Shown here piece by piece: positions 16,401 through 20,985 of a stretch of DNA of 21,000 nucleotides (the stretch's first letter is position 1; each line of letters begins with the position of its first letter). Below the pieces are notes generated by a model that was not told where the DNA came from, ran no database searches, and saw nothing but the letters and a program-made list of their open reading frames with translations. Origin of the DNA: Symbiodinium natans (taxonomy: Eukaryota > Sar > Dinophyceae > Suessiales > Symbiodiniaceae); contig CAJNDS010000668.1 of assembly GCA_905221605.1 (NCBI GenBank), positions 1,011,555-1,032,554 of the forward strand, in the 5' to 3' direction. Position numbers and translations under genes: made by a program.

Positions 16401-19400
16401 GCCAGCCTTACCGCAAGAAGCAAACGACCGACCCAAGGCACAAGTAGAGTCGTGTGTCAAGTACCCACGGTGCCGGGCGGGCGATCGCGCACTTGAGAAC
16501 CCTACTTGCCAACATGCTCCTGCCCCCCCGCGTCCCCGTGAACTTCCTTCCCCGGCAGTTTAGGGATTTACGGTTTCGAGCCTCGAGTTCAGGGTTAGGC
16601 CGCACAACGGTGGCATTTTCCTGACTCCCAAACCTGCTCAAGCGTGAGAAAGCTGCTCAGAATCAGCTTGACAGCATCGCTAAGAGCAAGCTCGTGTAGA
16701 ACTTGCGCGAGCTTGCTCCCGCCCGAAAGGTGTGAAGGGAATGTCACGACAGAGCTTTCGGTAATCTACCTCGCAATCATGTCAGAAGTGGAAGAAGCCG
16801 CCATGAAGAACAACCCTCATATACCCTTTTCGGCATTAAGGGAATGCAGGGTTTGTTTTGACAGCCTTTGGGATTCGAGGTTCAGGGCAGCGTTTAGGAC
16901 TTGGGCTTTCAAAGCACCCGCATGTAGAACCACCCCAACTGAACATACAAAACTTGGATGTTCTTTTGCCTCAGTAAGTCTATTTCATATCCCCAAGCCC
17001 AACTATAGTACCCATAACCAAACTTGCTAGCCCTACGTACTAAATCAAAGGGGCTTCCAAGTATTGTACCAGCATTTTGAGCCTGATAAGCGCCAGGGTT
17101 CAGGTTTGGAGTCTGCTGGTTCAGGCGGCATTAGGGTTGTCTGCGGTAGGGTCTAAACCTTAAGCCCTATCTGAAAACCCTAAACCTGCAACCACGCAAC
17201 CTTGGGTGTTTACGGTGGAGGGCTTAGAGGCCCCCCAGGTTTATCTAGAAAAGCATTGGAAGCCATTTTCCTACAACAACATGGCCCGGATGCGCGGGGA
17301 CGAGAGCGCCGTGTAGCTTGAGACTTAGGGTTAGGGTTTAGGGGTTTCAGGTTGCCAAAAGCCTACTGTCAAGCCTCCCAAGCAATGACGCCGAAGGCCC
17401 AGACGTCGGCGGCTTGCAACAAGACCTCAGATGTGGGTTCCGGCTAGACCCTAAACCCTAAACCCGCACTGGCAGCCAGAAGCTTGCTTGCACACTTACA
17501 CCATCCGTCCAGTCGTCTGTCGGGTTCCGGGCAAAACCATAGGGGAACCTTTATATAACCCTGAAAGACCCTCTCAAACCCAATGGTGAAGACTTTCAGA
17601 ACCCTTCGAAGAAGGTAAGTGACCTTGTTGGACCATGTAACTCCCTAAATACCCTAAACCCTAACCCTAAACCCTCAGGTACCATGTAAATTTCCTTGGA
17701 TTCGAATTTGTTCAGGGTTCGGACTGCTTCGACAAGCGTCGCCACCGTCTGGATCCATGAGTTCCGGCGGCATGTGCGTGATGGTACCAATGTCCTCTGG
17801 GGTGTAGGGTGTAGGGTGTAGGGTGTAGGGTGTAGGGTGTAGGGTGTAGGGTTTAGGGTCCATAAGCCGTAAACCGTAAACCCGGTTTCTAGGGCTTTGG
17901 GCTTGGGCTGGCCTTTGCTTACTCACTGTGTGGTTAATCATCGTAACCTATATGTGCGTAAATATAAATAAATACATAAATAAAAAAAACAAATAAAATA
18001 CATAAATAAACAAATACACATATATGTATATGTATATATATATATATAGCAGTGTATTCAGGATATGAGAACAAACGAGCGGGGTTTAGGGTTTAGGGTT
18101 TAGGTTTAGGGACTAATTGCAAGTACATTGTAACGAAAGAAGTAGCTTTGAGTCATGAAGACATGCTTCGTGCACGTTGGCAAAACAAAAAGGCCAGACT
18201 TCGCCGCAGCCAAGCTACACGGAAATGGGGGCTGATTGAAATTCATGGCCCTGGTTTGGCTCTCTATTGCGGCGCATTCCTTGTTGTGTGACGCCTAACC
18301 CTCTTGAAGTCAAAAGTTAGGTCCCAAGAATGAATCAATGCCCAAATCCCAGATACCTGGTAAACCCTACACCCTGAACCCTAAACCCTAAAGCCGAACC
18401 GAGGAAAAAGAGAGGGTGCCCTTCCTCAACGGAGTTTATAAGGAGAACGTAACTCCTTCGTGAGGGTTCGCCTGGGCATCATCGAGTTTAGAGTTGAGGT
18501 TTGGGGTTTAGGGTTTAGGGTTCTAGCTTTTGAGGCCCAATCACTCCCATTTGTTAATAAATTAGGCTTCTAGGGCTTAGGGTGTTTGGGGTTGAGGGTT
18601 TTAAGGCCAGCCGGTCCCGAAATCCTAAACCCTAAGCCCAGGTCTAGGGCTTGGGATCCTAAACCATAAACCCTAAACCCTAAACCCTAAACCCCAAACC
18701 CCACTCTTTAACCCCCCGAAACGCCTCCCCATCCCCCAATGTGCCTGTGTGGGCAGTGCTTTGCCACTTGCGCAGTAGCGAGCGAAGCCGAAGTCCGCCT
18801 AGCAGGCAATTTAGGGTTTAGGGTTTAGGGTTTAGGGTTTAGGGTTTAGGGTTTAGGGTTTAGGGTTTAGGGTTTAGGGTTTAGGGTTTAGGGTTTGAGG
18901 TTTGAGGGTTTAGGGGTTTAGGAGTTTAGGAGTTTAGGGTTTAGGGGCTTAGGGGTTTAGGGTTTAGGGTTTGAGGTTTGTGGGTTTAGGGGTTTAGAGG
19001 TTTTAGGCTAATAGGGGTTTAGGGGTTTAGGGGTATTTAGGGGCTTAGGGGTTTAGGGGTTAGGGGGCCTATAGCTTGTCGGGTATTTCCCTTAAGTAGA
19101 GTTCAGGCAAGGTGCACTAGGATTAAAGACTTCGGGACTTAGAGAAGCTCTGCCGGAAGCTGGCGTCAGAAGCCAGAACAACCCATACACCCTAAACCCT
19201 AAACCCTAAACCCTAAACCCTAAACCCTAAACCCTAAACCCTAACCCCTAACCCCTAACCCCTAACCCCTAAACCCTAAACGCTCAACCCTAAGGCCGAT
19301 GTGGGTGTGTTGACGGGTGTCCAGGTGGGCGGTTTGAGGTTTTGAGAATGGGGATGAAACGAAACCCTGAACCCTAAACCCTAAACCCTAAACCCTAAAC

Positions 19401-20447
19401 CCTGAACTCCGGACCCTAAACCCCAAACCCTAAACCCTAAAACCTGAACTCCAAGCCCTATAAATACACACACACACACACACACACACACCTACCTACA
19501 CACACCTACACACACCTACACACACCTAAACGAAGCGAGGGGCGATTTTGGCCGCGAAGCCCTTAGGCCGTTCCTTGGTTGAGGGCCGCAAGCCCTACTT
19601 GGAGGTTCATGGGTAGGTATAAGTAGGGTTATAACTCTGGTATCTATACTTACAACCCTCTGTCGGGTACATATAGTAGCCCTACTCGTACCCTAAACCC
19701 TAAACCCGAAACGGCCCTAAACCCTAAACCCCTAAACCCCTAAACCCCTAAACCCCTAAACCCCTAAACCCCTGAACCCCTAAACCCCTAAACCCCTAAA
19801 CCCCTAAACCCCTAAACCCCTAAACCCCTAAACCCCTAAACCCCTAAACCCCTAAACCCCTAAACCCTAAACCCTACACCCTAAACCCTAAACCAAAAAC
19901 CCACCCTCAAACCCTCAAACGCCCATACTCTTAGTTTGGGTCTACGTGGCCTTCACTGCCAGTACTCCACAGCCCTGGAATTCGAAGGTGTGTTTCTAGA
20001 CTTGGTGTTTGCTTTAGGGTTTAGGGTTTAGGGTTTAGGGTTTGGGGTTTAGGGTTTAGGGTTTGGGGTTTGTTGTTTAGGATTTAACCCTCACCTCCTT
20101 AGTCCAGAAGTCCCAAACCCAGGACAGCTATGCAGGATACCAGCAAGCCAACGAAACCCTCAACCAGTTCTACTGTCTCTGCCTTCTAGTCTCAGTCACA
20201 AGAAGGTCCTGCATTCGGAACAAGCAACCCCGTATCAACTGTGGAATATACGAACGGAAATGGAAGGAGGAAACTAGCAAACAAAGCAAAGGATCGTCCC
20301 ATTCCGACTATCTATCTCGTCCACCCACTTTCCGACACCCTGGACCCTAAACCCTAAACGAGCCCGTGAATGCAGAGCCCAGACGCCGGCGTGCACTTCT
20401 CGCTGCTGATCAGCACATTCCGGCCAGTCAGGTCGGCATGGATGATC
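7334..20447 (-). CDS. Protein kinase gene (minus), catalytic core to C-terminus, split by telomere-repeat introns
   Basis: Conserved kinase subdomains appear in N-to-C order along the minus strand: catalytic loop IIHADLTGRN (VIB), ADFGFAR (VII), GTITHMPPEL (VIII), AADVWAFGVIAWE (IX), VFRGKTPAW (X) and ERPTFAELEKALEALL (XI), then an acidic tail and stop. The catalytic Asp and loop Asn are present. The Arg of HRD is Ala (HAD), as in non-RD kinases. THMPPEL with AADV is, from general knowledge, typical of tyrosine-kinase-like (TKL) Ser/Thr kinases of algae and protists. The Gly-rich loop and the Lys of subdomain II are not found and may lie right of 21000. Introns range from about 150 bp to 6.2 kb. 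One exon between X and XI is only tentatively placed. The gene could be active or a decaying copy, but no frame break was seen inside the recognised exons. Confidence 0.82.
7486..7610. repeat. CCCTAAA array facing TTTAGGG units
   Basis: Nine or ten CCCTAAA units (7486-7554) meet TTTAGGG and TTCAGGG units (7561-7610) of opposite polarity about 7 bp away. In the kinase model this is the last intron. Confidence 0.94.
7620..7660 (-). CDS. Kinase gene, candidate small exon
   Basis: This 41-bp exon runs from AACCCAAG| to GACAG|GTCGTG, with peptide MTRVPLLPQGCAD. Phases 0 and 2 agree with both neighbours. No domain is expected, since it lies in the C-terminal extension. Confidence 0.38.
7672..7720 (+). 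repeat. TTTAGGG array
   Basis: Six units, one truncated (TTTAG). Confidence 0.93.
7740..7841. repeat. Inverted-repeat element B, copy 2, with heptamers in its centre
   Basis: The left end TGGGATGTTCCGCCCTTATA and the right end, reading TTGGGATGTTCCCCCTTATA in reverse complement, match copy 1. The right arm retains GTAAGGACTGCTAGTAT, but the rest of the left arm is replaced by TTTAGGG units (about 7764-7790). Confidence 0.82.
7848..7978. other. Unassigned unique stretch inside a kinase intron
   Basis: Mixed unique sequence with one or two heptamers. A plus-strand frame (ending in MMRMMMMMV from the GAT repeat at 8068-8098) runs through to 8102 and contains NTLNKKDPETNFDVES. It competes with the minus-strand exon 8020-7979. 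No domain is recognised on either strand. Confidence 0.4.
7979..8020 (-). CDS. Kinase gene, candidate small exon
   Basis: This 42-bp exon runs from AATGGGCAG| to TTCAAG|GTGTTG, with peptide LSTSKFVSGSFLFK, phase 0 to 0. It fits between the RPTF exon and 7660. A plausible plus-strand open frame overlaps it. Confidence 0.33.
8068..8098 (+). repeat. (GAT)n microsatellite
   Basis: Repeated GATGAT/GATGAG triplets directly before a TTTAGG word. Confidence 0.92.
8174..8285. repeat. Inverted-repeat element with perfect 13-bp ends
   Basis: TAGGGTTCTTAAG at 8174-8186 is perfectly repeated in inverted orientation at 8273-8285. Runs of nine or ten G and eight C follow just inside, so the arms extend imperfectly. 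The element is 112 bp with no coding capacity. Confidence 0.8.
8284..8450. repeat. TTTAGGG / CCCTAAA / TTTAGGG polarity switch
   Basis: G-rich units (8284-8313), about sixteen C-rich units with CCCCAAA and CCCCAAACCGC variants (8318-8430), and G-rich units again (8430-8450) adjoin almost without spacers. This could fold into hairpins. Confidence 0.94.
8452..8511 (-). CDS. Kinase exon, subdomain XI (RPTF)
   Basis: This 60-bp exon follows a textbook acceptor (CTCCGCCTCCTTCAG|G) and ends at ACCAGG|GTCCCT. The peptide is ERPTFAELEKALEALLLATR. The Arg of RPTF is the conserved subdomain XI Arg that salt-bridges the PPE Glu, and FAELEKALEAL is the usual last helix. The acceptor's pyrimidine tract leads out of a (CCCCAAA)n block. 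Phase 0 to 0. Confidence 0.85.
8527..8735 (+). repeat. TTTGGGG block followed by TTTAGGG
   Basis: About 21 TTTGGGG units (8534-8683), one position changed from TTTAGGG, then about seven TTTAGGG units. Strongly G-rich on the plus strand. On the minus strand it ends just before the RPTF exon. Confidence 0.97.
8782..8806 (-). CDS. Kinase gene, candidate 25-bp exon just before RPTF
   Basis: Acceptor CTCTTACCTAG| and strong donor CAACAG|GTAAAAG. The frame gives TCISIPQQ joining directly to ERPTF, which places Cys eight residues before Arg as in the family pattern CWxxDPxxRP, although the Trp and DP are not conserved. Attractive but very short. Confidence 0.4.
8924..9041 (+). repeat. TTTAGGG array
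   Basis: About 17 units, including two TTCAGGG. Confidence 0.97.
9042..9157. other. AT-rich spacer with small palindromes
   Basis: ACCCTTAAGGGGT and TATAGCTCCTATATA are near-palindromes in an otherwise unique stretch. It may be a decayed inverted-repeat element. No gene is supported. Confidence 0.4.
9158..9530 (+). repeat. TTTAGGG arrays with short unique gap
   Basis: Two long arrays (9158-9277 and 9362-9510, including TTAGGG and TTTGGGG variants) flank a 70-bp unique gap. Confidence 0.96.
9611..9706 (+). repeat. TTTAGGG array
   Basis: About 14 pure units. Confidence 0.97.
9777..9822 (-). CDS. Tentative kinase exon between subdomains X and XI
   Basis: This 46-bp candidate runs from CACGGCGAG| to CCCAG|GTGCCA, with peptide RIWELPSQSPSNQP. 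The ELP…P spacing loosely resembles the loop after subdomain X. Phases 1 and 2 are exactly those required between 11136 and 8806. The acceptor is pyrimidine-poor and the plus strand is open too (LWHLGWFEGLCDG), so this is a weak proposal. Confidence 0.25.
9840..10040. other. Unassigned island in a kinase intron
   Basis: A plus-strand frame from about 9890 is open and protein-like (LISLIVLETLLQKLG, VRLHWVDWAFG) but has no domain. A G-rich tract at 9993-10015 follows. Not enough for a gene call. Confidence 0.35.
10043..10187. repeat. CCCTAAA array, unique island, TTTAGGG units
   Basis: Six CCCTAAA units (10043-10088) and five TTCAGGG/TTTAGGG units (10152-10187) flank a 65-bp island that is open on both strands without a recognisable product. 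Confidence 0.85.
10250..10360. repeat. Palindrome plus two element B right arms (copy 3)
   Basis: AGGGATTGTAGTA (10250-10262) is perfectly inverted at 10268-10280 around GGGGG. Immediately after come two right-arm-like segments of element B in tandem: AAGGGGGATCTTCCCAAG (about 10283-10300) and TAAGGGGGAACATCACAAG (about 10342-10360). Both are followed by AGAAGCGAAG or TATAAGCGAAG. Confidence 0.7.
10385..10442 (-). repeat. CCCTAAA array
   Basis: Eight units, with some CCCAAAA. Confidence 0.94.
10541..10819 (+). repeat. TTTAGGG array with a homogenised TTCAGGG block
   Basis: TTTAGGG units flank about 20 consecutive TTCAGGG units (10631-10770). The block is internally uniform and sharply bounded. 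Confidence 0.98.
10820..11125. other. Decayed heptamers and a unique island, then CCCTAAA array
   Basis: 10860-10960 holds heavily mutated CCCTAAA-like words. 10970-11060 is unique, with a possible minus exon (KPPKPAALKVQ after AAAACCTAG) that does not fit the kinase phase. 11070-11125 is a CCCTAAA array. Confidence 0.5.
11136..11214 (-). CDS. Kinase exon, subdomain IX-X junction
   Basis: This 79-bp exon runs from CCCTGCACCCAG| to GCCT|GTTTACAC. The peptide begins VFRGKTPAWASETPEAFGEL and ends MKKRFA. Joined in phase 0 to exon 17425-17375 it reads AFGVIAWE-VFRGKTPAW, matching the canonical WEVFxxGKxPW segment. The acceptor is immediately preceded by CCCTAAACCCTACCC, so the heptamer array acts as pyrimidine tract. 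The coding look is strong and the single-gene assignment follows from this join. Confidence 0.75.
11226..11392 (+). repeat. Long TTTAGGG array
   Basis: About 23 units, nearly pure. On the minus strand it is the 3' end of the 6.2-kb kinase intron. Confidence 0.97.
11459..11509 (+). CDS. Possible plus-strand exon inside the kinase intron
   Basis: This 51-bp stretch between GGGGCAG| and the consensus donor CGCAAG|GTGAGA encodes GYFNDDYELWCQGVHRK, phase 0 to 0. The donor is one of the best in the window. The minus strand also has an ATG-initiated frame here (MNPLTPEFVIVIKIPL). No partner exon is secure. It may be a nested or overlapping gene, or chance. Confidence 0.3.
11520..11597 (-). repeat. 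CCCTAAA array
   Basis: About ten units with CCCTGAA and CCCCAAA variants. Confidence 0.94.
11659..11805. repeat. Poly-C / pyrimidine tract within a short inverted repeat
   Basis: About 110 bp of nearly pure C and CT sequence (11678-11790), with CCCTTACCCTCACCCAC repeated twice, is flanked by GCCTCACCCCTCA (about 11663) and its inverted match TGAGGGGTGTGGC (about 11792-11804). Confidence 0.85.
11815..11970 (-). repeat. Decayed CCCTAAA array
   Basis: CCCTAAA, CCTTGAA, CCCTCAA and similar words, strongly diverged. It marks the left edge of the heptamer-poor block. Confidence 0.85.
12066..12213. repeat. 45-bp tandem repeat, about 3.3 units
   Basis: AAACGCCCGTA recurs at exactly 12066, 12111, 12156 and 12201. 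Each unit continues with CCGAGATCGGGGAGAATTAG. A 45-bp unit keeps reading frame, so the minus strand stays open over it, but the composition suggests satellite rather than protein. Confidence 0.95.
12408..12646. repeat. Direct duplication of about 105-130 bp
   Basis: Copy 1 (12408-12511) and copy 2 (12514-12646) both start AACCTTTCyCGAAGCCCTGT, share CAAGCGACACTTAT in the middle and end GACCCTAAGCCTCAG. Copy 2 carries about 30 extra bases. The minus strand of copy 1 lies in an open frame (12463-12281, with GLRERFEKDCGSDFTVGF) that has no recognisable domain. Confidence 0.9.
12994..13510. repeat. Direct duplication of about 255 bp
   Basis: Copy 1 (12994-13248) and copy 2 (13266-13510) share GTTTCCGTGGGCCC, GGAAAGAATCCACGC, CCATAATTGGGACTGG, CTCTGTGATGCCTTGAAAAA and GAACCCATAATTCCAC. 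The offset varies between 254 and 272 because of A-run and small indel differences. A CCGTAAAAAA microsatellite (13040-13085) is expanded in copy 1 only. Confidence 0.93.
13560..14030. other. Low-complexity A/C- and G/T-rich spacer
   Basis: Words such as AAACCCT, AAAACCC and CCCAAAA in irregular order; probably decayed heptamers mixed with satellite. Open frames occur on the minus strand but have biased, repeat-like composition. No gene is supported. Confidence 0.5.
14126..15262. other. Mixed unique islands and short heptamer arrays, no firm gene
   Basis: Heptamers occur at 14448-14495, 14816-14860 (C-rich) and 15103-15135 (C-rich), with isolated ones elsewhere. GC-rich islands at 14155-14260 and 14520-14630 are open and protein-like on the plus strand (WALRNHHDHADALGRAEA after GGGGTCCAG; GGYHDLGGNSSSVISKLG after GCCAACTCAG) and partly open on the minus strand. 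They may be exons of an unidentified gene. They do not belong to the kinase. Confidence 0.4.
15264..15416. repeat. Inverted-repeat element A, copy 2 (best preserved)
   Basis: The arms start ACTTGAAGGTTCATGGGACT on both sides and remain paired for about 55 bp (through TATAACTGTACTTATAACCC), around a centre of about 40 bp containing CCCTTTAGGGG. The strong hairpin and lack of coding sequence make it the type copy of this MITE-like family. Confidence 0.92.
15417..16278. other. Unique sequence with sparse heptamers, no firm gene
   Basis: A plus-strand candidate exon ends at GGCCCGAAG|GTGTAAG (GSRGRGACELRGPK). A minus candidate ends at TTTTGCAG|GTAGGC (about 15517). Minus frames at 15411-15819 are open but overlap each other in different frames. 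A short TTTAGGG-rich stretch lies at 15860-15935. Nothing is recognised. Confidence 0.4.
16279..16406 (-). CDS. Probable terminal exon on minus strand, unknown protein
   Basis: After TCTTGCGGTAAG| the frame encodes 41 residues to TAG (16281-16279), including PKEERLKLDIFTPEPSLQ and GSAGDNEGQSVAEGY. The acidic, balanced composition is much more protein-like than the overlapping basic, Pro/Arg-rich plus-strand frame. It lies inside the kinase's largest intron on the same strand. It could be the end of a nested gene or of an alternative kinase transcript. An alternative acceptor at 16381 would give phase 0. Confidence 0.45.
16634..16765 (-). CDS. Probable internal exon on minus strand, unknown protein
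   Basis: This 132-bp exon has acceptor TGCGAGGTAG| and donor CTTGAGCAG|GTTTGG, phase 0 to 0. It includes SHLSGGSKLAQVLHEL and DAVKLILSSFLTLEQ, an amphipathic helical pattern. It is phase-compatible with the kinase IX exon upstream and, via the 16381 acceptor, with the terminal exon downstream. It lacks kinase subdomain XI. A longer plus-strand open frame (16644-17030) overlaps it but has irregular composition. Confidence 0.42.
17031..17374. other. Kinase intron start, no other gene seen
   Basis: Unique sequence with decayed heptamers and a TTAGGGTTTAGGGG stretch near 17328-17345. No domain or convincing exon is recognised. Confidence 0.5.
17375..17425 (-). CDS. Kinase exon, subdomain IX (DVWAFG)
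   Basis: The peptide VLLQAADVWAFGVIAWE is the helix F signature, with the conserved Asp of DVW, the SFG-like AFG and the Trp-Glu. The acceptor is CATCTGAG|G; an earlier one, TCTAG|, would add PEPTSE. In-frame GCT-TGA follows Trp-Glu, so a donor must lie before the stop. GAG|GCTTGA, a GC donor in phase 0, gives the perfect join to VFRGKTPAW at 11214. Confidence 0.87.
17738..17796 (-). CDS. Kinase exon, subdomain VIII (activation segment, PPE)
   Basis: The peptide DIGTITHMPPELMDPDGGD contains the Gly-Thr and Pro-Pro-Glu of the P+1 loop. The acceptor ACACCCCAG| is directly preceded by (CCCTACA)n, a variant heptamer block serving as pyrimidine tract. The 3' edge is unsure. A GC donor GAC|GCTTGT in phase 0 fits the next exon, whereas the nearby GT words are out of phase. 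Confidence 0.87.
17797..17857 (+). repeat. TGTAGGG block
   Basis: About seven TGTAGGG units, a one-base variant homogenised locally, ending in two TTTAGGG. It adjoins the acceptor of the kinase subdomain VIII exon. Confidence 0.97.
17941..18050. repeat. AT-rich microsatellite
   Basis: (AAATA)n, (ATACATAA)n-like sequence followed by (TA)n and TATGTATA. No coding potential. Lies in a kinase intron. Confidence 0.93.
18051..18722. other. Kinase intron with short heptamer arrays
   Basis: TTTAGGG at 18083-18108 and 18497-18520, CCCTAAA at 18361-18392 and 18655-18705, with unique sequence between. The island at 18120-18300 shows no convincing exon. Confidence 0.55.
18723..18798 (-). CDS. Kinase exon, subdomain VII (DFG)
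   Basis: The peptide begins ADFGFARYCASGKALPTQAH. The Asp of DFG is the magnesium-binding residue, and FAR starts the activation loop. The acceptor is TTGCCTGCTAG|G and the donor AGGC|GTTTCG is in phase 1. Joined to 17796 it completes a Gln codon and reads on to DIGTITHMPPEL. The length of the activation loop is normal. Confidence 0.87.
18809..19070 (+). repeat. TTTAGGG array decaying into TTTAGGGG words
   Basis: About 13 pure TTTAGGG units, then TTTGAGG, TTTAGGAG and TTTAGGGG words to about 19070. On the minus strand the pure part ends 10 bp before the DFG exon. Confidence 0.96.
19186..19290 (-). repeat. CCCTAAA array with a CCCCTAA block
   Basis: Eight CCCTAAA units, four CCCCTAA units (about 19244-19272), then CCCTAAA again. 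Confidence 0.96.
19360..19527. repeat. CCCTAAA array and (AC)n / CACACCTA microsatellite
   Basis: About ten CCCTAAA and CCCTGAA units (19360-19450) are followed by (AC)n (about 19466-19491) and four CACACCTA-type units (to 19527). Confidence 0.95.
19595..19690. repeat. Inverted-repeat element A, copy 3, right arm missing
   Basis: The left end CTACTTGGAGGTTCATGGGT and inner TATAAGTAGGGTTATAA match copies 1 and 2. The expected right terminal arm is absent, and the sequence instead runs into the heptamer array starting at about 19691. Confidence 0.82.
19691..19905 (-). repeat. CCCCTAAA octamer block
   Basis: About 17 CCCCTAAA units (G-strand TTTAGGGG) between 19726 and 19861, flanked by CCCTAAA heptamers. 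The octamer differs from the Chlamydomonas type (TTTTAGGG). Confidence 0.97.
20012..20085 (+). repeat. TTTAGGG array
   Basis: Nine or so units, with TTTGGGG variants. Confidence 0.95.
20086..20357. other. Kinase intron, unique sequence
   Basis: About 250 bp without repeats. No exon with a recognisable motif was seen. Two CCCTAAA units at 20343-20358 directly follow (on minus) the donor of the catalytic-loop exon. Confidence 0.5.
20360..20447 (-). CDS. Kinase exon, subdomain VIB (catalytic loop)
   Basis: The peptide begins IIHADLTGRNVLISSEKC and ends GLCIHGL. Asp is the catalytic base and Asn the metal ligand. The HRD Arg is replaced by Ala, marking a non-RD kinase. The acceptor is AAACCCAAG|G. 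The donor CTC|GTTTAGGG uses the GT of the first telomeric heptamer itself. In phase 0 it joins to ADFG, giving HGL-ADFG in place of the usual KVADFG. Confidence 0.87.
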
Positions 20448-20597
20448 CTTGGGTTTCGGAGTCAAGGTGAAGGGTAAAGGGTTAAGGGCTTGGGGTTGTA
20501 GTATGGTAGGTAAGGAAGGTCCGAGGGGGACGTGCCCTTATAGAGTTATGTAGGGTTTAGGGTTTAGGGTTCAGGGTCGACGGTTTGGGGGTTCAGG

Positions 20598-20654
20598 GTG
20601 TGGGTCAGAGAGGAGCAGGGGCATCCTCGGGATGATGTTCAGATGTATTGAAGC
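20598..20654 (-). CDS. Tentative upstream kinase exon (subdomain IV-like)
   Basis: After GGGTCTCAG| the frame reads ASIHLNIIPRMPLLL. HLNII resembles the HPNI motif of helix C/beta-4. No donor is evident and the rest does not match. A second open minus stretch at 20771-20723 (with CINDTKGQTDMRL, donor in GGGTTTAGG) could be another 5' exon. Both are weak. Confidence 0.25.
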
Positions 20655-20764
20655 CTGAGACCCTAGAGCAGCTTGGCTAAACCCTACTACCCGGCCCGAA
20701 CCCTAAACCCTAAAACCTAAACCCTGAGCCGCATGTCTGTCTGCCCTTTGGTGTCGTTGATGCA

Positions 20765-20985
20765 GGCCAAGCTTGTTCTTGCTTGTCTCCCTCACTCTCC
20801 CTTCGTGCAGGGTCGGTGCTTCTGCTCTTTATTTGGTTGAAGCTTGTCTCCCCCTATCTCATTCGCATCCCTTCATGTCATGTGCCGTCGACTTGGGTAA
20901 CGCCAGGGATTTCCTGGGCCATCGTTGCTGGTGAATGCCTCGGCCTTCGGTCTCAGCTTGTCTCCCCCGATCTCGCTTCATGATA
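20765..20985 (+). repeat. Imperfect repeats of AGCTTGTCTCCC
   Basis: GCTTGTCTCCC words occur at about 20781, 20842 and 20956. The last two continue as CCCTATCTCATTCGC / CCCGATCTCGCTTCATG. A plus-strand open frame spans this region but has no recognisable domain. The region is not assigned. Confidence 0.5.

Noticed and set aside
16644-17030. Plus-strand 128-codon open frame as a gene
   Set aside because: Uneven composition, no domain, and the antisense island 16765-16634 has better splice signals and coding character.
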